Of a DNA stretch of 64,000 nt, positions 22,905-32,184 are shown one piece after another. Origin of the DNA: Ricinus communis (taxonomy: Eukaryota > Streptophyta > Magnoliopsida > Malpighiales > Euphorbiaceae); contig NC_063262.1 in assembly GCF_019578655.1 (NCBI RefSeq), positions 10,485,582-10,549,581 on the forward strand. The letters run 5' to 3'. A program made the translations under genes and the position numbers. Numbering within the stretch: the stretch's first letter is position 1; each line of letters opens with the position of its first letter. Under the pieces are notes generated by a model, which searched no databases, was not told where the DNA came from, and saw nothing but the letters and a program-made list of their open reading frames with translations.

Positions 22905-23688
22905 TTATTTGATGGGCTTGAATATCCCAAAAAAGTCATTTTCGTTCGAGTCACCATCTAGATCTATTGCTGCTGAGCTGGTGCTAGAAGAGGAAGATGA
23001 AGCTTTAGATTTTCCTTTGGAAGAGGCGGTTTCCGACAACTGTTTGATCAATTTTAAGAAATCTTCTTCTATTTGAGCCGCCGCTAGCTTTGAAATAATG
23101 AAGGACTTCTGTGCCAGGAAAATGGTATGTTCTTTCGGATGTAGTAAGAAGCTATTCTTTGAAAGAAAACTTTGTACCATCTTTAGAGATAATTTTTCTT
23201 GGTGGTTGAATTTATCCCACCATTTGACTTTGAATCTTCGGGCAAGGATGATCTCTCCATCTGCTGCTTGGTTGAAATGGAAATACCATACACATACCCA
23301 GGGGAGAAAAAAGTTTAAACAAAATAGAAGTAAAGGGGAAAAACGTCTTTCTATTTTGTTTGGTTTATAGTGAGCTTTGAATAGATTAAACAGAGGTAGA
23401 ACTTTTGGAATTATGGTCTCAGGAACATTGCCATAAAAATTCCACCATTGTTTAAACCAATATGGGATCTTTGAAGTTTAGATTGAGCTTGTATCGAAGT
23501 AGAAAAGCCAAGAATGGCTTTGTCCTTCATTTTGAAGAAGAAAGGTATTAAACCAAGCTTGTTGGTGATCCCAATAGTTGAAAGAAGTGTTTAGGCTTGA
23601 TGGGTAGGTTCTTTGGAGGGAAGTTGGAAAAGATCTTGATGAATGTAAATCCATTCCCCAATTTGAAGGGTGGAGGATTCTTGAACAT
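22905..23688 (-). pseudogene. ORF2 C-terminal half, inverted copy
   Basis: The minus strand encodes ORF2 from just after the DWGMDLH block to the FKPIK-stop at 22905. The last open stretch (22905-23180, 91 codons) keeps the segment 'FLAQKSFIISKLAAAQ', absent from the plus-strand ORF2 of the same locus, followed by the Lys/Ser-rich run and the acidic tail. The N-terminal half is missing at the breakpoint 23688. Confidence 0.75.
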
Positions 23689-24748
23689 ATCCCTAGACCC
23701 GTCTACAATGAACCAAAGAAAGATGATGATGATACAGAGACTGTATCTACCCCCTCTTCACCATCACCATCTGCAATAACACAAAATCTAGAAGCATAAA
23801 TCAACATGATTTCAAAAGTTTTTCAAATCAATAAAAAGCTTTTACATTAAGATTTCTATTCAAAGAAAAACCATTCTAAAAAACTTTAGTTTTTTAGGCA
23901 TTTTTTACAAGAAAAAGACAGTATTCAAGAGAGATACTATCAATTTTGCATAAAAAACAAGATCCAAATCAAATTTTTTGATTGGTTTCAGATTTATTGC
24001 AAAGAAAATAGTATTCTTTATCCTTTCAAAGAAGAGCTTATTAGTCGTGTTATTGTAAGAAACAAGACTACAGAGTGGAAGGTCGGGGAAAATCAAACCA
24101 TCCAGTCTGAACATCCTCCTCTTAGAAAAATAACCATTCCTTATAGAGAGAATGAAATAGAGGCTACACCTTACAAATTGATAGGAGAAGATCTTGAGAA
24201 AAATGTCAAGAATATTGTTTAGCAGAACAATTTCTCGAATACCTATCTTAACACAATAGGGAAGCAGCTTGTTAGGATAGAAAGCCAGATCCAAAAACCT
24301 CTTGTAGTCTTCACCTCTCCAATCCCCAACACTGATCATCCAAAAGAAATAAGCCAATCAGAAAAGCTCAAGAATACAGTCTTCAAACCCTACCAAATCT
24401 CAAAGCCTAGCCAAGATCAATTTCAGAAGCAAACTGAGTTTGCTAGAGCGATGTTTTAGCAAATTAGCCACTTCTGAGTCCTCCAAAAATCTAGTGCCAG
24501 ATACTCCTCAAAGCAGTAGGAATATCAATGCTATAGACCAAGCCCAATGCGATGAATCCAATGATTCAGAGCTTGAAAGTGTCATTGAAAAACCCTCCAA
24601 CATCAACAGATTGGGATGGCAAGCCCCTAGATTGACCTGGCATACTTCTAGGAATACTGCTCCAGATCTAGAAATAGAAAATAGGAATAATATCCTAACC
24701 TAATCTAGATTCAATGCTTCTTCCATCTATGAATGGAATATAGATGGA
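23689..24748 (+). pseudogene. Pararetroviral coat-protein N-terminal and linker region
   Basis: Resumes ORF1 at the point equivalent to 20686. After the shared stops it becomes readable from 'TTEWKVGENQ' (about 24063) and contains 'YKLIGEDLEKNVKNIV' then 'NTIGKQLVRIESQI', a short coiled-coil-like block found upstream of the capsid in this family. A further open stretch (24440-24703) is acidic and ends at a TAA. No catalytic function is expected; this part links MP and CP. Confidence 0.65.
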
Positions 24749-25690
24749 ATGTTAGAATACAACATTCTTGGTCTCTTACAACAGATGACCATGGCAGCCA
24801 ATGATTACAAAACTAAAACCCAAAGTGGTACCTCTGATAGAGCCATTGTTGAACTCCTTATAGCTGGATTTTCTGGCCAGCTTAAAGGATGGTGGGATTA
24901 CCATCTTACACAAGCACAACAGCTCCAAATCCTAAGTGCTATCCAAACCACAATAGAAGGGACCCCCATCTTAGATGAGCTAGGAAATCCTATTGAGGAT
25001 GCTGTGTCAACCTTAATCTTGACGATTTTCCTTCACTTCATAGGAGACCCTTCTCTTATAAAAGATAAGAATGCTGAGCTTCTTAGCAATCTAACCTGTA
25101 AAAAGCTTAGCAATTTCCAAGCTTATAAAGATACCTTCCTGACCAAAGTCATGCTTAAGGAAGATTCAAACCAACCTTTCTAGAAAGAAAAATTTTTAGC
25201 TGGTTTACCTAAGATTCTAGGTGAAAGGATTAGGAATACCATAAGAGAAGCCCATAATGGCCAGATCCCTTATGATTTCTACACTTATGGTGAATTAGTT
25301 AGCCTTACCCAGAAAGAAGGATTGAAGATTTGTCATGACCATAAACTCTAAGGACAACTAAAATGGGAAATGAAGAAGACTAGGCAAGAACTAGGTAGTT
25401 TTTGCAACCAATTTGAGTATAATCCCATAAAACCTTCCCCTACCTGCAAAGGAAAATGCAAAGAAGAATTTTCCAAATCTTTAAAAAAAAAATGATTTTT
25501 AAAAAATAGGAGAACTCCCAAAAATAAAGAGAATTTCTACAAAAAGCCATCCTCTTCTAAATTTCCAAAATAAAATTCCAAAAAAGATTTTAGCAAAATA
25601 ACTTGCTATAAATGTGGCAAAAAGGGTCATACTTCAAAGTATTGCAAATTTTCTAAAAAACTTCATGAGCTCCAAATAGAAAATGAAATT
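24749..25690 (+). pseudogene. Pararetroviral coat protein with CCHC zinc knuckle
   Basis: Capsid domain of ORF1. The open stretch 24749-25183 holds the hallmark GFSGQLKGWWDYHLT (about 24870-24915). It continues after a TAG with 'KFLAGLPKILGERIR' and basic, Lys-rich sequence, and ends in a zinc knuckle CYKCGKKGHTSKYC (CX2CX4HX4C, 25605-25646), which binds nucleic acid. In-frame stops (at 25181, near 25348, 25494 and 25571) interrupt it. The order capsid-knuckle is usual for the family. Confidence 0.85.
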
Positions 25691-26237
25691 TTGAGCAAAA
25701 TTTCAGCTTTTCTTGTTGATTCCTCTGAATCAGAATTTTCAAATAATAAGGAAGAGTTTCAAATTGATGAAATCAAAACCTCATCCGATTATTCTGAATC
25801 AGATTCTGATGATATTCCAAAGAATATTAATATGCTCACTAGGCAACAAGAAGCTCTTCTTGAAGCCGTCAAGCATATTAATGACCCCTAAATCCAAAAA
25901 CAAGTTTTGAAAGAAATCTTAAAAACTGAAACCCTTGTCCCCTATTCTAGTAAGAACACTTATGATCTTACTATGATCTTAGATAAAGGGAAAAAGTTAA
26001 AAAAATCTTCTTCCTACAGTCCAAGAACTTCAGAAAGAAATCAAAGCCATCAAAACAGAGCTCAAAGATTTGAAAGAAAAACAACAAAATGATTCTGTTT
26101 TGCTCCAAAGCTTGATTCTCAAACAGAATAGTGATTTTGATTTTTAAGAAGAAAATGATTTTCAAAATCTTGAGGTTTTTGAAAATGTTCCAGAAAACTT
26201 CATTAATGTTTTAAAAGAAATTACCTCAAAAAAGTAT
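25691..26237 (+). pseudogene. Acidic CP-PR linker of ORF1
   Basis: Follows the zinc knuckle and encodes an acidic segment (SSESEFSNN, SDYSESDSDD) then a Lys/Glu-rich stretch with a probable coiled coil. A stop at 25889 and frame changes break it. No domain is recognised; acidic capsid flanks are common in the family. Confidence 0.5.
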
Positions 26238-26702
26238 TTGATCCAAATAAAACTCATTTTCCCTGGTGATTTCCAAATAGAAACTATCGCTTTATTTGAT
26301 ACGTATGACCTCAATCAGATCAATTATGAGCTGGTTCCTAAAAGGTATCATCAAGAAACAAAAAAAAGGCTTACCTCAGCCAATAGTTCAAAGATTAGAA
26401 TTGCGGGTAAAACTGAAGCTGCAATTCTAAATAACAATATTGCTTTAAAAAATATTTTTATTCTTACAAAGGATTTACAGCAAACAGTTATTTTGGAGAC
26501 TCCTTTTATCAATTTAATTACTCCTTTCAAAGTAACTACTATTGGTATCATTTTTAAAGCTAAAGATTCAAATATTGTTTTCCCTTTTATAGAAAAACCC
26601 AAGAAGAGAAATCTCAATCTTATAAAAGCCCACTCAATTTATAATTTTGAGATAAATGCTTTGATTAAAGGAAAACAAACCCAGCTTTTCCACTTGAAAT
26701 AA
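26238..26702 (+). pseudogene. Pararetroviral aspartic protease, locus 2
   Basis: An open 154-codon stretch covering the protease fold. The active-site region reads ALFDTYDLNQI: relative to the expected D-T/S-G-A-D/S-x-N motif one codon is missing and the Gly is lost. Downstream blocks 'KIRIAGKTEAAI' and 'NIFILTKDLQQTVILETPF' follow the usual order. The stop at 26701 replaces a codon that is open in locus 1. Enzyme activity is not possible as it stands. Confidence 0.75.
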
Positions 26703-26837
26703 GATATGGGTTTGAAAAGAATCCAAAATCAAATGCAAAATAATTTTGTCCAAAGGAAAATCTCTGATTTGCAAAAGAAGATTGAAAATGAAGTTTTTTC
26801 TGATCTTCCTAATACCTTTTAGAGAAGAAAATAGCAT

Positions 26838-28171
26838 ATGGTAGATTTACCATATGAAAAAAAAAATTGTGATAAACAAATTTCTACCAAAGCAAGACCC
26901 ATCCAAATAAATGAAACCCTAGAAAGCCATTGTAGAATAGAAATAAAAGATTTATAGCGAAAGGGTTTGATTACCAAATCCAGATGCCCTTGGTCATGTG
27001 CAGCTTTCTATGTCAACAAAAATAGTGAGATAGAAAGAGGAACACCTAGGTTGGTGATTAATTACAAACCATTAAATAAAGCTCTAAAGTGGATTAGATA
27101 CCCAATTCTAAACAAAAAGGATCTTCTTCAAAAGCTTCATTCTGCTTTTATTTTTTCAAAGTTTGATATGAAATCAGGATTTTGCAAATCAAGATTCATC
27201 CTAAAGACAGGTACAAAACTACTTTTACAGTTCCATTTGGCCAGTACGAATGGAACGTAATGCCTTTCGGATTAAAAAATGCTCCTTCTGAATTTCAAAA
27301 AATCATGAATGACATTTTCAATCCTTATTCAAAGTTTTGCATTGTCTATATCGATGATGTGTTGATATTTTCAAATTCTCTAGAGCAACATTTCAAATAT
27401 TTGGAGACATTTTTCTATGTTGTTAAAAAAAATGGTCTTGTAGTGTCAAAGTCCAAGATATCTTTATTCCAAACAAAAATTAGATTTCTTGGCCACTACA
27501 TCTCCCGGGGAACTATCACCCCAATTGAAAGGTCTTTAGCCTTTACTTCAAAATTTTCAGACAAAATCTTGGAAAAAACTCAATTACAAAGATTCTTTGG
27601 CAGTTTAAGTTATGTGATGGATTTTTATCTAAATTTGAACTGTCTAGCAAAGCCCTTCCATGATAGATTAAAGAAAAACCCCCCTGCATGGACTGATGAG
27701 CATACAAAGATTGTCCAAAGCATTAAAAAGCAAGTTTCTGAAATACCATGCTTACACCTAGCCGATCCATCTGCATTCAAAATTGTTGAATCTGATGCAT
27801 CAAATTTAGGATATGGTGGGATTCTTAAGCAAGTTCAAAACAACAAAGAATGTATTGTCCAGTTTACTTCTGCACACTGGAATGATACACAAAGAAATTA
27901 GTCAACTATCAAAAAAGAAATTCTTTCGATAGTTTTGTGCATTTCAAAATTTCAAAGCGATCTTTTAAACCAAAAATTTCTTTTAAGAATTGATTGTAAA
28001 TCTGCCAAAGAGGTTTTACAAAAAGATGTTCAAAACATAGCTTCAAAATAAATTTTTGCCGGATGGCAAGCCATTCTTTCTATTTTAGATTTTAAAATTG
28101 AATACATAAAAGGAGATTCGAATTCAGTTCCAGACATTCTAACCAGAGAGTTCCTTCAAAAACAAGAGTGA
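26838..28171 (+). pseudogene. Pararetroviral reverse transcriptase-RNase H, locus 2
   Basis: C-terminal part of ORF1. From the 'MVDLPYEKK' block it runs to a TAG at 26955, then 'TPRLVINYKPLN' and FDMKSGF, where one base is missing (about 27184), then a 239-codon open stretch (27182-27901) with 'TTFTVPFGQYEWNVMPFG', catalytic YIDD (27347-27358) and 'RFLGHYIS'. RNase H shows the first Asp in 'ESDASNLGYGG', a Tyr-to-stop change at 27900, the Asp in 'IDCKSAK' and a final 'KGDSNSVPDILTREF'. ORF1 ends at TGA 28169-28171, two bases before the ATG of ORF2. Confidence 0.9.
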
Positions 28172-28173
28172 AA

Positions 28174-29550
28174 ATGTCAAGAAAATCGAAAGCAAAAGAC
28201 AAAAAAGAAAAGTCGACAGCAAATTCAAAGCCTATTCAAAGTCCAAAAAATGAGATTTTACCCTCCTCTTCAAAGCCTATCAGAACCTGAACCGAAATCG
28301 TCCAAGAAGAAATTGACAAAAGCAAGGAAGATCTGGCCCAACAACAATTACAAATTCAGGAGTGGCTTGCTCAGCAAAATCTTGAATTTCTAAAAAGGGT
28401 CGAAGAATATTCAAAGCAAATGATACAACTTTACCCCGAAGTCTCTCCAAAGACATCCTCCTCTTCCAACAAAGGTAGAGGTATACTCTCTATCCCTTTT
28501 TCAAAACCTGAGATAGAAATTTTCTCTCAAAACCTATCTCAGAGCTCTCAAAGTATTTCAAAACCCAACTCTCAAGAAATAGTTTTGTCACAAACAAAAC
28601 TTTTCAAAACCAATGAGTATATAGAAAAGTAAAATTTTCAAAGCATTTTAACTATTGAGGAAGGATTCTGTACAGAAAGCCCTTCAAAACTAATTTCAAA
28701 AATTTTTCCTCCAGGATGGTACTTCAAACCATGAAATATATCAAAGCCTCAATCTTACTACCAGTCTATCCTTGAGGTAACTGGTTCTGCAAAGTTCAAA
28801 CACTTCAAAAAATATAAAGACCACAAAGACCCCGCATATTCCACATGCACCATCCAAAGAATTCTCCACCCTTCAGATTGGGGAATGGATTTACATTCAT
28901 CAAGATCTTTTCCAACTTCCCTCCAAAGAACCTACCCATCAAGCCTAAACACTTCTTTCAACTATTGGGATTACCAACAAGCTTGGTTTAATACATTTCT
29001 TCTTCAAAATGAAGGAAAAAATCATTCTTGGTTTTTCTACTTCGATACAAGCTCAATCCAAACTTCAAAGATCCTATATTGGTTTAAACAATGGTAGAAT
29101 TTTTATGGCAATGTTCCTGAGACCATAATTCCAGAAGTTCTACCTTTGTTTAATCTATTCAAAGCCCACTATAAACCAAACAAAATAAAAAGACATTTTC
29201 CCCTTTTACTTCTATTTTGTTCAAACTTTTTTCTCCCCTGGGTATGTGTATGGTATTTCCATTTCAACCAAGCAGCAGATGGAGAGATCATCCTTGCCCG
29301 AAGATTCAAAGTCAAATGGTGGGATAAATTCAACCACCAAGAAAAATTATCTCTAAAGATGGTACAAAGTTTTCTTTCAAAGAATAGCTTCTTTCCACCT
29401 CCGAAAGAACAACAGTTGTCGGAAACCGCCTCTTCCAAAGGAAAATCTAAAGCTTCATCTTCTTCTTCTAGCACTAGCTCAGTAGCAATAGATCTAGATG
29501 GTGACTCGAACGAAGATGATTGTTTTGGGATATTCAAGCCCATCAAATAA
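28174..29550 (+). pseudogene. Pararetroviral ORF2, locus 2 (single frame, four nonsense codons)
   Basis: From ATG 28174 to TAA 29548 the whole 459-codon ORF2 stays in one frame; it is interrupted only by TGA 28288, TAA 28630, TGA 28732 and TAG 29095. Comparison with the other copies shows the lost codons were Trp, Gln, Cys and Trp. The product would be Lys-rich at the N-terminus ('SRKSKAKDKKEK'), then Ser-rich, then a conserved core PPGWYFKP, DWGMDLHSSRSFP, 'WDYQQAWFNTFLLQNEG', FFLPWVCVWYFHF and VKWWDKFNH, a run of Ser and an acidic 'IDLDGDSNEDD' tail ending FKPIK. About 31 codons before the Ser run are deleted in frame relative to the inverted copy. Function unknown. Confidence 0.85.
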
Positions 29551-30112
29551 CATTTTTGTAAAGCCCTTGGGTTGAAAACCAGAAATGGCAGCCCAAAATA
29601 TTTATGTAATGGGCCAAAGGCCCAACAAATAAATTAAAAAAAGTCATTTAAAAAGAAAAGACAAAAGATAAAAGATTCTGCATCTCGACTTTTTTAAAAG
29701 AAAAAGATTCATCAAGCGTGGCAGACAACTTCTGCAAAAGTCATGGAGCCCCTCACTCCATTTTTAGAAAACATCCAAAAGACGTGGAGCCCCTCATTCC
29801 ATTATGAAGAGCATCCAAAGCTTCAATTATGAAGCTTCAAGGCTGAAGACCTCTATAAATAGAGGAGTTTTCCAAAGAAGAATGTAGACTGAAAAATAAC
29901 AAGAGACTCTTGTATTCTTCAAGTCATACCATTAGAAATATAATGACTAAAGAGAGAGTGTGAGAGTGATAGTGAGAAAACCACTTTCCTCTTGTTTTCA
30001 ATTACTCTTGTAAGTTATATTTCTTTTGTTTAAAGCTTTCATTTTAAAGCTTTTATTCCAAAGTTTGTATATTTGTTCATCTATTAATAAAATTTATCAT
30101 CTTATCTTCTAT
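29551..30112 (+). promoter_or_regulatory. Pararetroviral intergenic promoter and poly(A) region
   Basis: Non-coding region between ORF2 and the primer site. It holds two 'gtggagcccctca' units (near 29745 and 29790, one with an ACGT core GACGTGG), an activating region, the palindromic TATA box CTCTATAAATAGAG at 29851-29864, and AATAAA at 30086-30091 about 235 bases downstream. A promoter followed shortly by a poly(A) signal is what a terminally redundant pregenomic RNA requires. The viral sequence stops about 80 bases before the primer site, in a TA tract (30112-30124). Confidence 0.7.
29851..29864 (+). promoter_or_regulatory. Pararetroviral TATA box (locus 2)
   Basis: CTCTATAAATAGAG, identical in all copies of this virus in the window despite decay elsewhere. 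Confidence 0.6.
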
Positions 30113-30129
30113 TATATATATATAGGCAA

Positions 30130-31245
30130 AATCCATGTTTAGGTCCTTGTACTTTTCTACTTTATTTTACTGAGTCTCTAATCACCGAGTGCAATTTAAT
30201 AAATCGTTATACTTTTATTTTATTTTTATTATTTTTAACTCCTATTAATAGCATGCTTATAGACGTCGTTAAACAAGCCAGTAAAATATTTAATTTTGAT
30301 TTATTAGGTTCCTAAAGATTTATTTTATTTTGAAATATCTCTGAATTTTTATTTATTTTTTTAAATCTTTATATAAATATCTGTTAATTTTGAGAGCTTC
30401 TTTCCAAGAAAATATTTTAGGAATAAACAATAAAATAGAAAAATAATGCAAATAAAGCAAAAAAATGAAAGTAATATAAAAACGTTGAAATGGAGAAACT
30501 AAAGAGCAATTTAGCAACTTAATAGAAAATTAATTTGTCTCTAAGTGCAATATTATCTGTGTGATATTATTTCAAAAGATTATTATCATATTCTTTTTGG
30601 ATGATATACATCAGTTTAATGAATTGCTGAGATTCACATTTATTAAGAAAAATTAGCTTGCAAAAAAAAAAAATAACACTATTGATTAGATATAATTGGA
30701 TTTGGAATTTCACAAATTTTTTATGATACATTTACATAAAGAGAATTTTTTTTTTAAAAATAAAATCTAAGTTTAACGAATAATCTCACATTACAATTTA
30801 CAGAAATTATTTTTCACATTAAATAAAAGAAATAGACAAAATAATAAAAATGAGACATAAAAAGTGCACGACAATTCTCTTATACAAATTCAAGAGTTCC
30901 TATATTAAAATTAATGACATAGTGAATTAAAACCCAAATAATATTTGAATACATAAAATATAACAAAACATTATACAAATTTTTAAGGACTTAACGAACT
31001 AAAATTAAAAAAGTTCAAGGACTCTTTAGAGTAAAAAAATAAATTTTTTAGAGACGCAATGAACTAAAGTTGAAAAATTCATTAACTTGTTGGCATAATT
31101 TTTATAATCATTTGCATTAACTGCATTTATATATACGCTCCTAACAAAAGGACTTAAAAATGATAAAAATAACAGTACAAAGATTCATTAAAACGCAATT
31201 GTTTTTCAAGGATTAAGTAAAATAAAGTGAAAAAGTCACATAACA
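30130..31245. mobile_element. Possible foldback element with long diverged inverted ends
   Basis: The left ~115 bases (from 'tttaggtccttgtactttt') and the right ~115 bases (to 'aaagtgaaaaagtcac') are inverted repeats of each other with many mismatches: 'tactttattttactgagt' on the left pairs with 'ttaagtaaaataaagtg' on the right, and further inside 'aaaaataataaaaat' blocks pair too. There is no coding sequence between them. No convincing target duplication is seen because the left edge meets the viral TA tract. It could be a MULE-type or other non-autonomous element. Confidence 0.4.
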
Positions 31246-32176
31246 TAAATTGTACATGCATAGGAATTTAGTAAACTAGTAGAATCTTGGCTATTAACTT
31301 TTTATTTCTTAGAGATACAGAAATAAGTTTTGACTATATATATATATATATATATATGAGGTAAATATTTTGATATTTATCATTATTTTAACACAAATTT
31401 TTTATTTTGACATATATATTTATTCTTTATATATGAGATTCAAGCTTATGGATTATTTTATGATTTTTTATTAATTTATTAATTTATAAATTATATTCCT
31501 AATTCAATAATGATTCTGATTCTTGAAAATAATATTTTAATTATGTTTTTAATATTATACTACTAACAAATTGATTTTTTAATTTGACAATGATTTTAAT
31601 TCTAGAAAATAACATTTGAATTATATTCTTAATATTATATTTGATTAATATAATAATAATAATATTAACTATATTTATAGTATTAATTTAAATAATATTA
31701 ATAAATATTTCAAAATAATGTGTGCATTACTGCGCTAATAAAAACCCAAAGCGTCTCGCTTAATATGGGTATTGAGAATTGACGTAGGCACATTATGCAA
31801 AATACCAATTGAGCTCGCATTCTTTAGTTTCCCGTATGTGCCCCAAGCCTTAACCACCTGGATTTCTTATTTATTTATTTATTTTGGCATTGCTTCATAT
31901 TTACAGTTCTTTTTTTTTTCTTTTATAAAGAGGCTACGGTTCAGTAACTTGAAGGCAGGACTAGAGGTAGGTGATGCTGTTTTGATCAAACAACTGCCAT
32001 ATGAGCTTGTTGTTTCCAGTCTGACGTCTTGAGTTCGATCTTTAGGCAAAGCCCAATTAACCCTTTTAAATCTTTAGTGTAGGCACCAGGAGATATTATA
32101 GGATGCCTACGTTCGATCACTAGTCACTTTGCCCATAAAGAGCATAAACAATATTTTTAACATGTGAGCATTAGAT
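31246..32176. other. AT-rich intergenic DNA
   Basis: No gene is supported here. A TA run lies at 31337-31358. The short open frame at 31772-32032 shows no domain and has the composition of the surroundings. A 'ttgagttcgatctt' phrase near 32028 resembles a pol III B box, but no matching A box is evident. Confidence 0.5.
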
Positions 32177-32184
32177 GTTACAAT

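Larger units (their letters stand above)
21749..23688 (-). mobile_element. Inverted pararetroviral block (ORF2 end - intergenic - primer site - MP start)
   Basis: A 1.94 kb viral segment in reverse orientation inside locus 2. Read on the minus strand it runs without interruption from the ORF2 C-terminal half (23688-22905) through the intergenic promoter region, poly(A) area and primer site (22266-22254) into the MP N-terminus (22064-21790). It therefore spans the conventional start point of the circular genome, which needs a circular or head-to-tail viral template. Both edges are sharp: plus-strand MP at 21748 and plus-strand linker at 23689. Confidence 0.85.
19430..30112 (+). mobile_element. 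Endogenous pararetrovirus, near full length, rearranged (locus 2)
   Basis: A Caulimoviridae genome on the plus strand: primer site (19435), MP, [duplicated MP block 21061-21748, inverted block 21749-23688], CP with zinc knuckle, protease, RT, RNase H, ORF2 (28174-29550), promoter and poly(A) region. The order MP-CP-PR-RT-RH in ORF1 followed by one separate ORF2 is that known for florendoviruses; genus assignment is inferred. Removing the repeated and inverted blocks and allowing for missing pieces gives a genome near 7.9 kb. The left end is at the primer site, the right end is in a TA tract at 30112-30124. Every domain carries stops or frameshifts. Confidence 0.9.

Noticed and set aside
23905..24357. 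Minus-strand 150-codon frame
   Set aside because: Antisense of the viral coat-protein linker, which carries the recognisable motifs on the plus strand.
19430..30112. Possibility of an intact, inducible virus
   Set aside because: All domains have stops or frameshifts, the protease motif is lost, and the locus is internally rearranged; other loci are also defective.
31772..32032. Possible small gene or SINE
   Set aside because: No domain; a B-box-like phrase is present but no A box at the right distance and no tail or target duplication.
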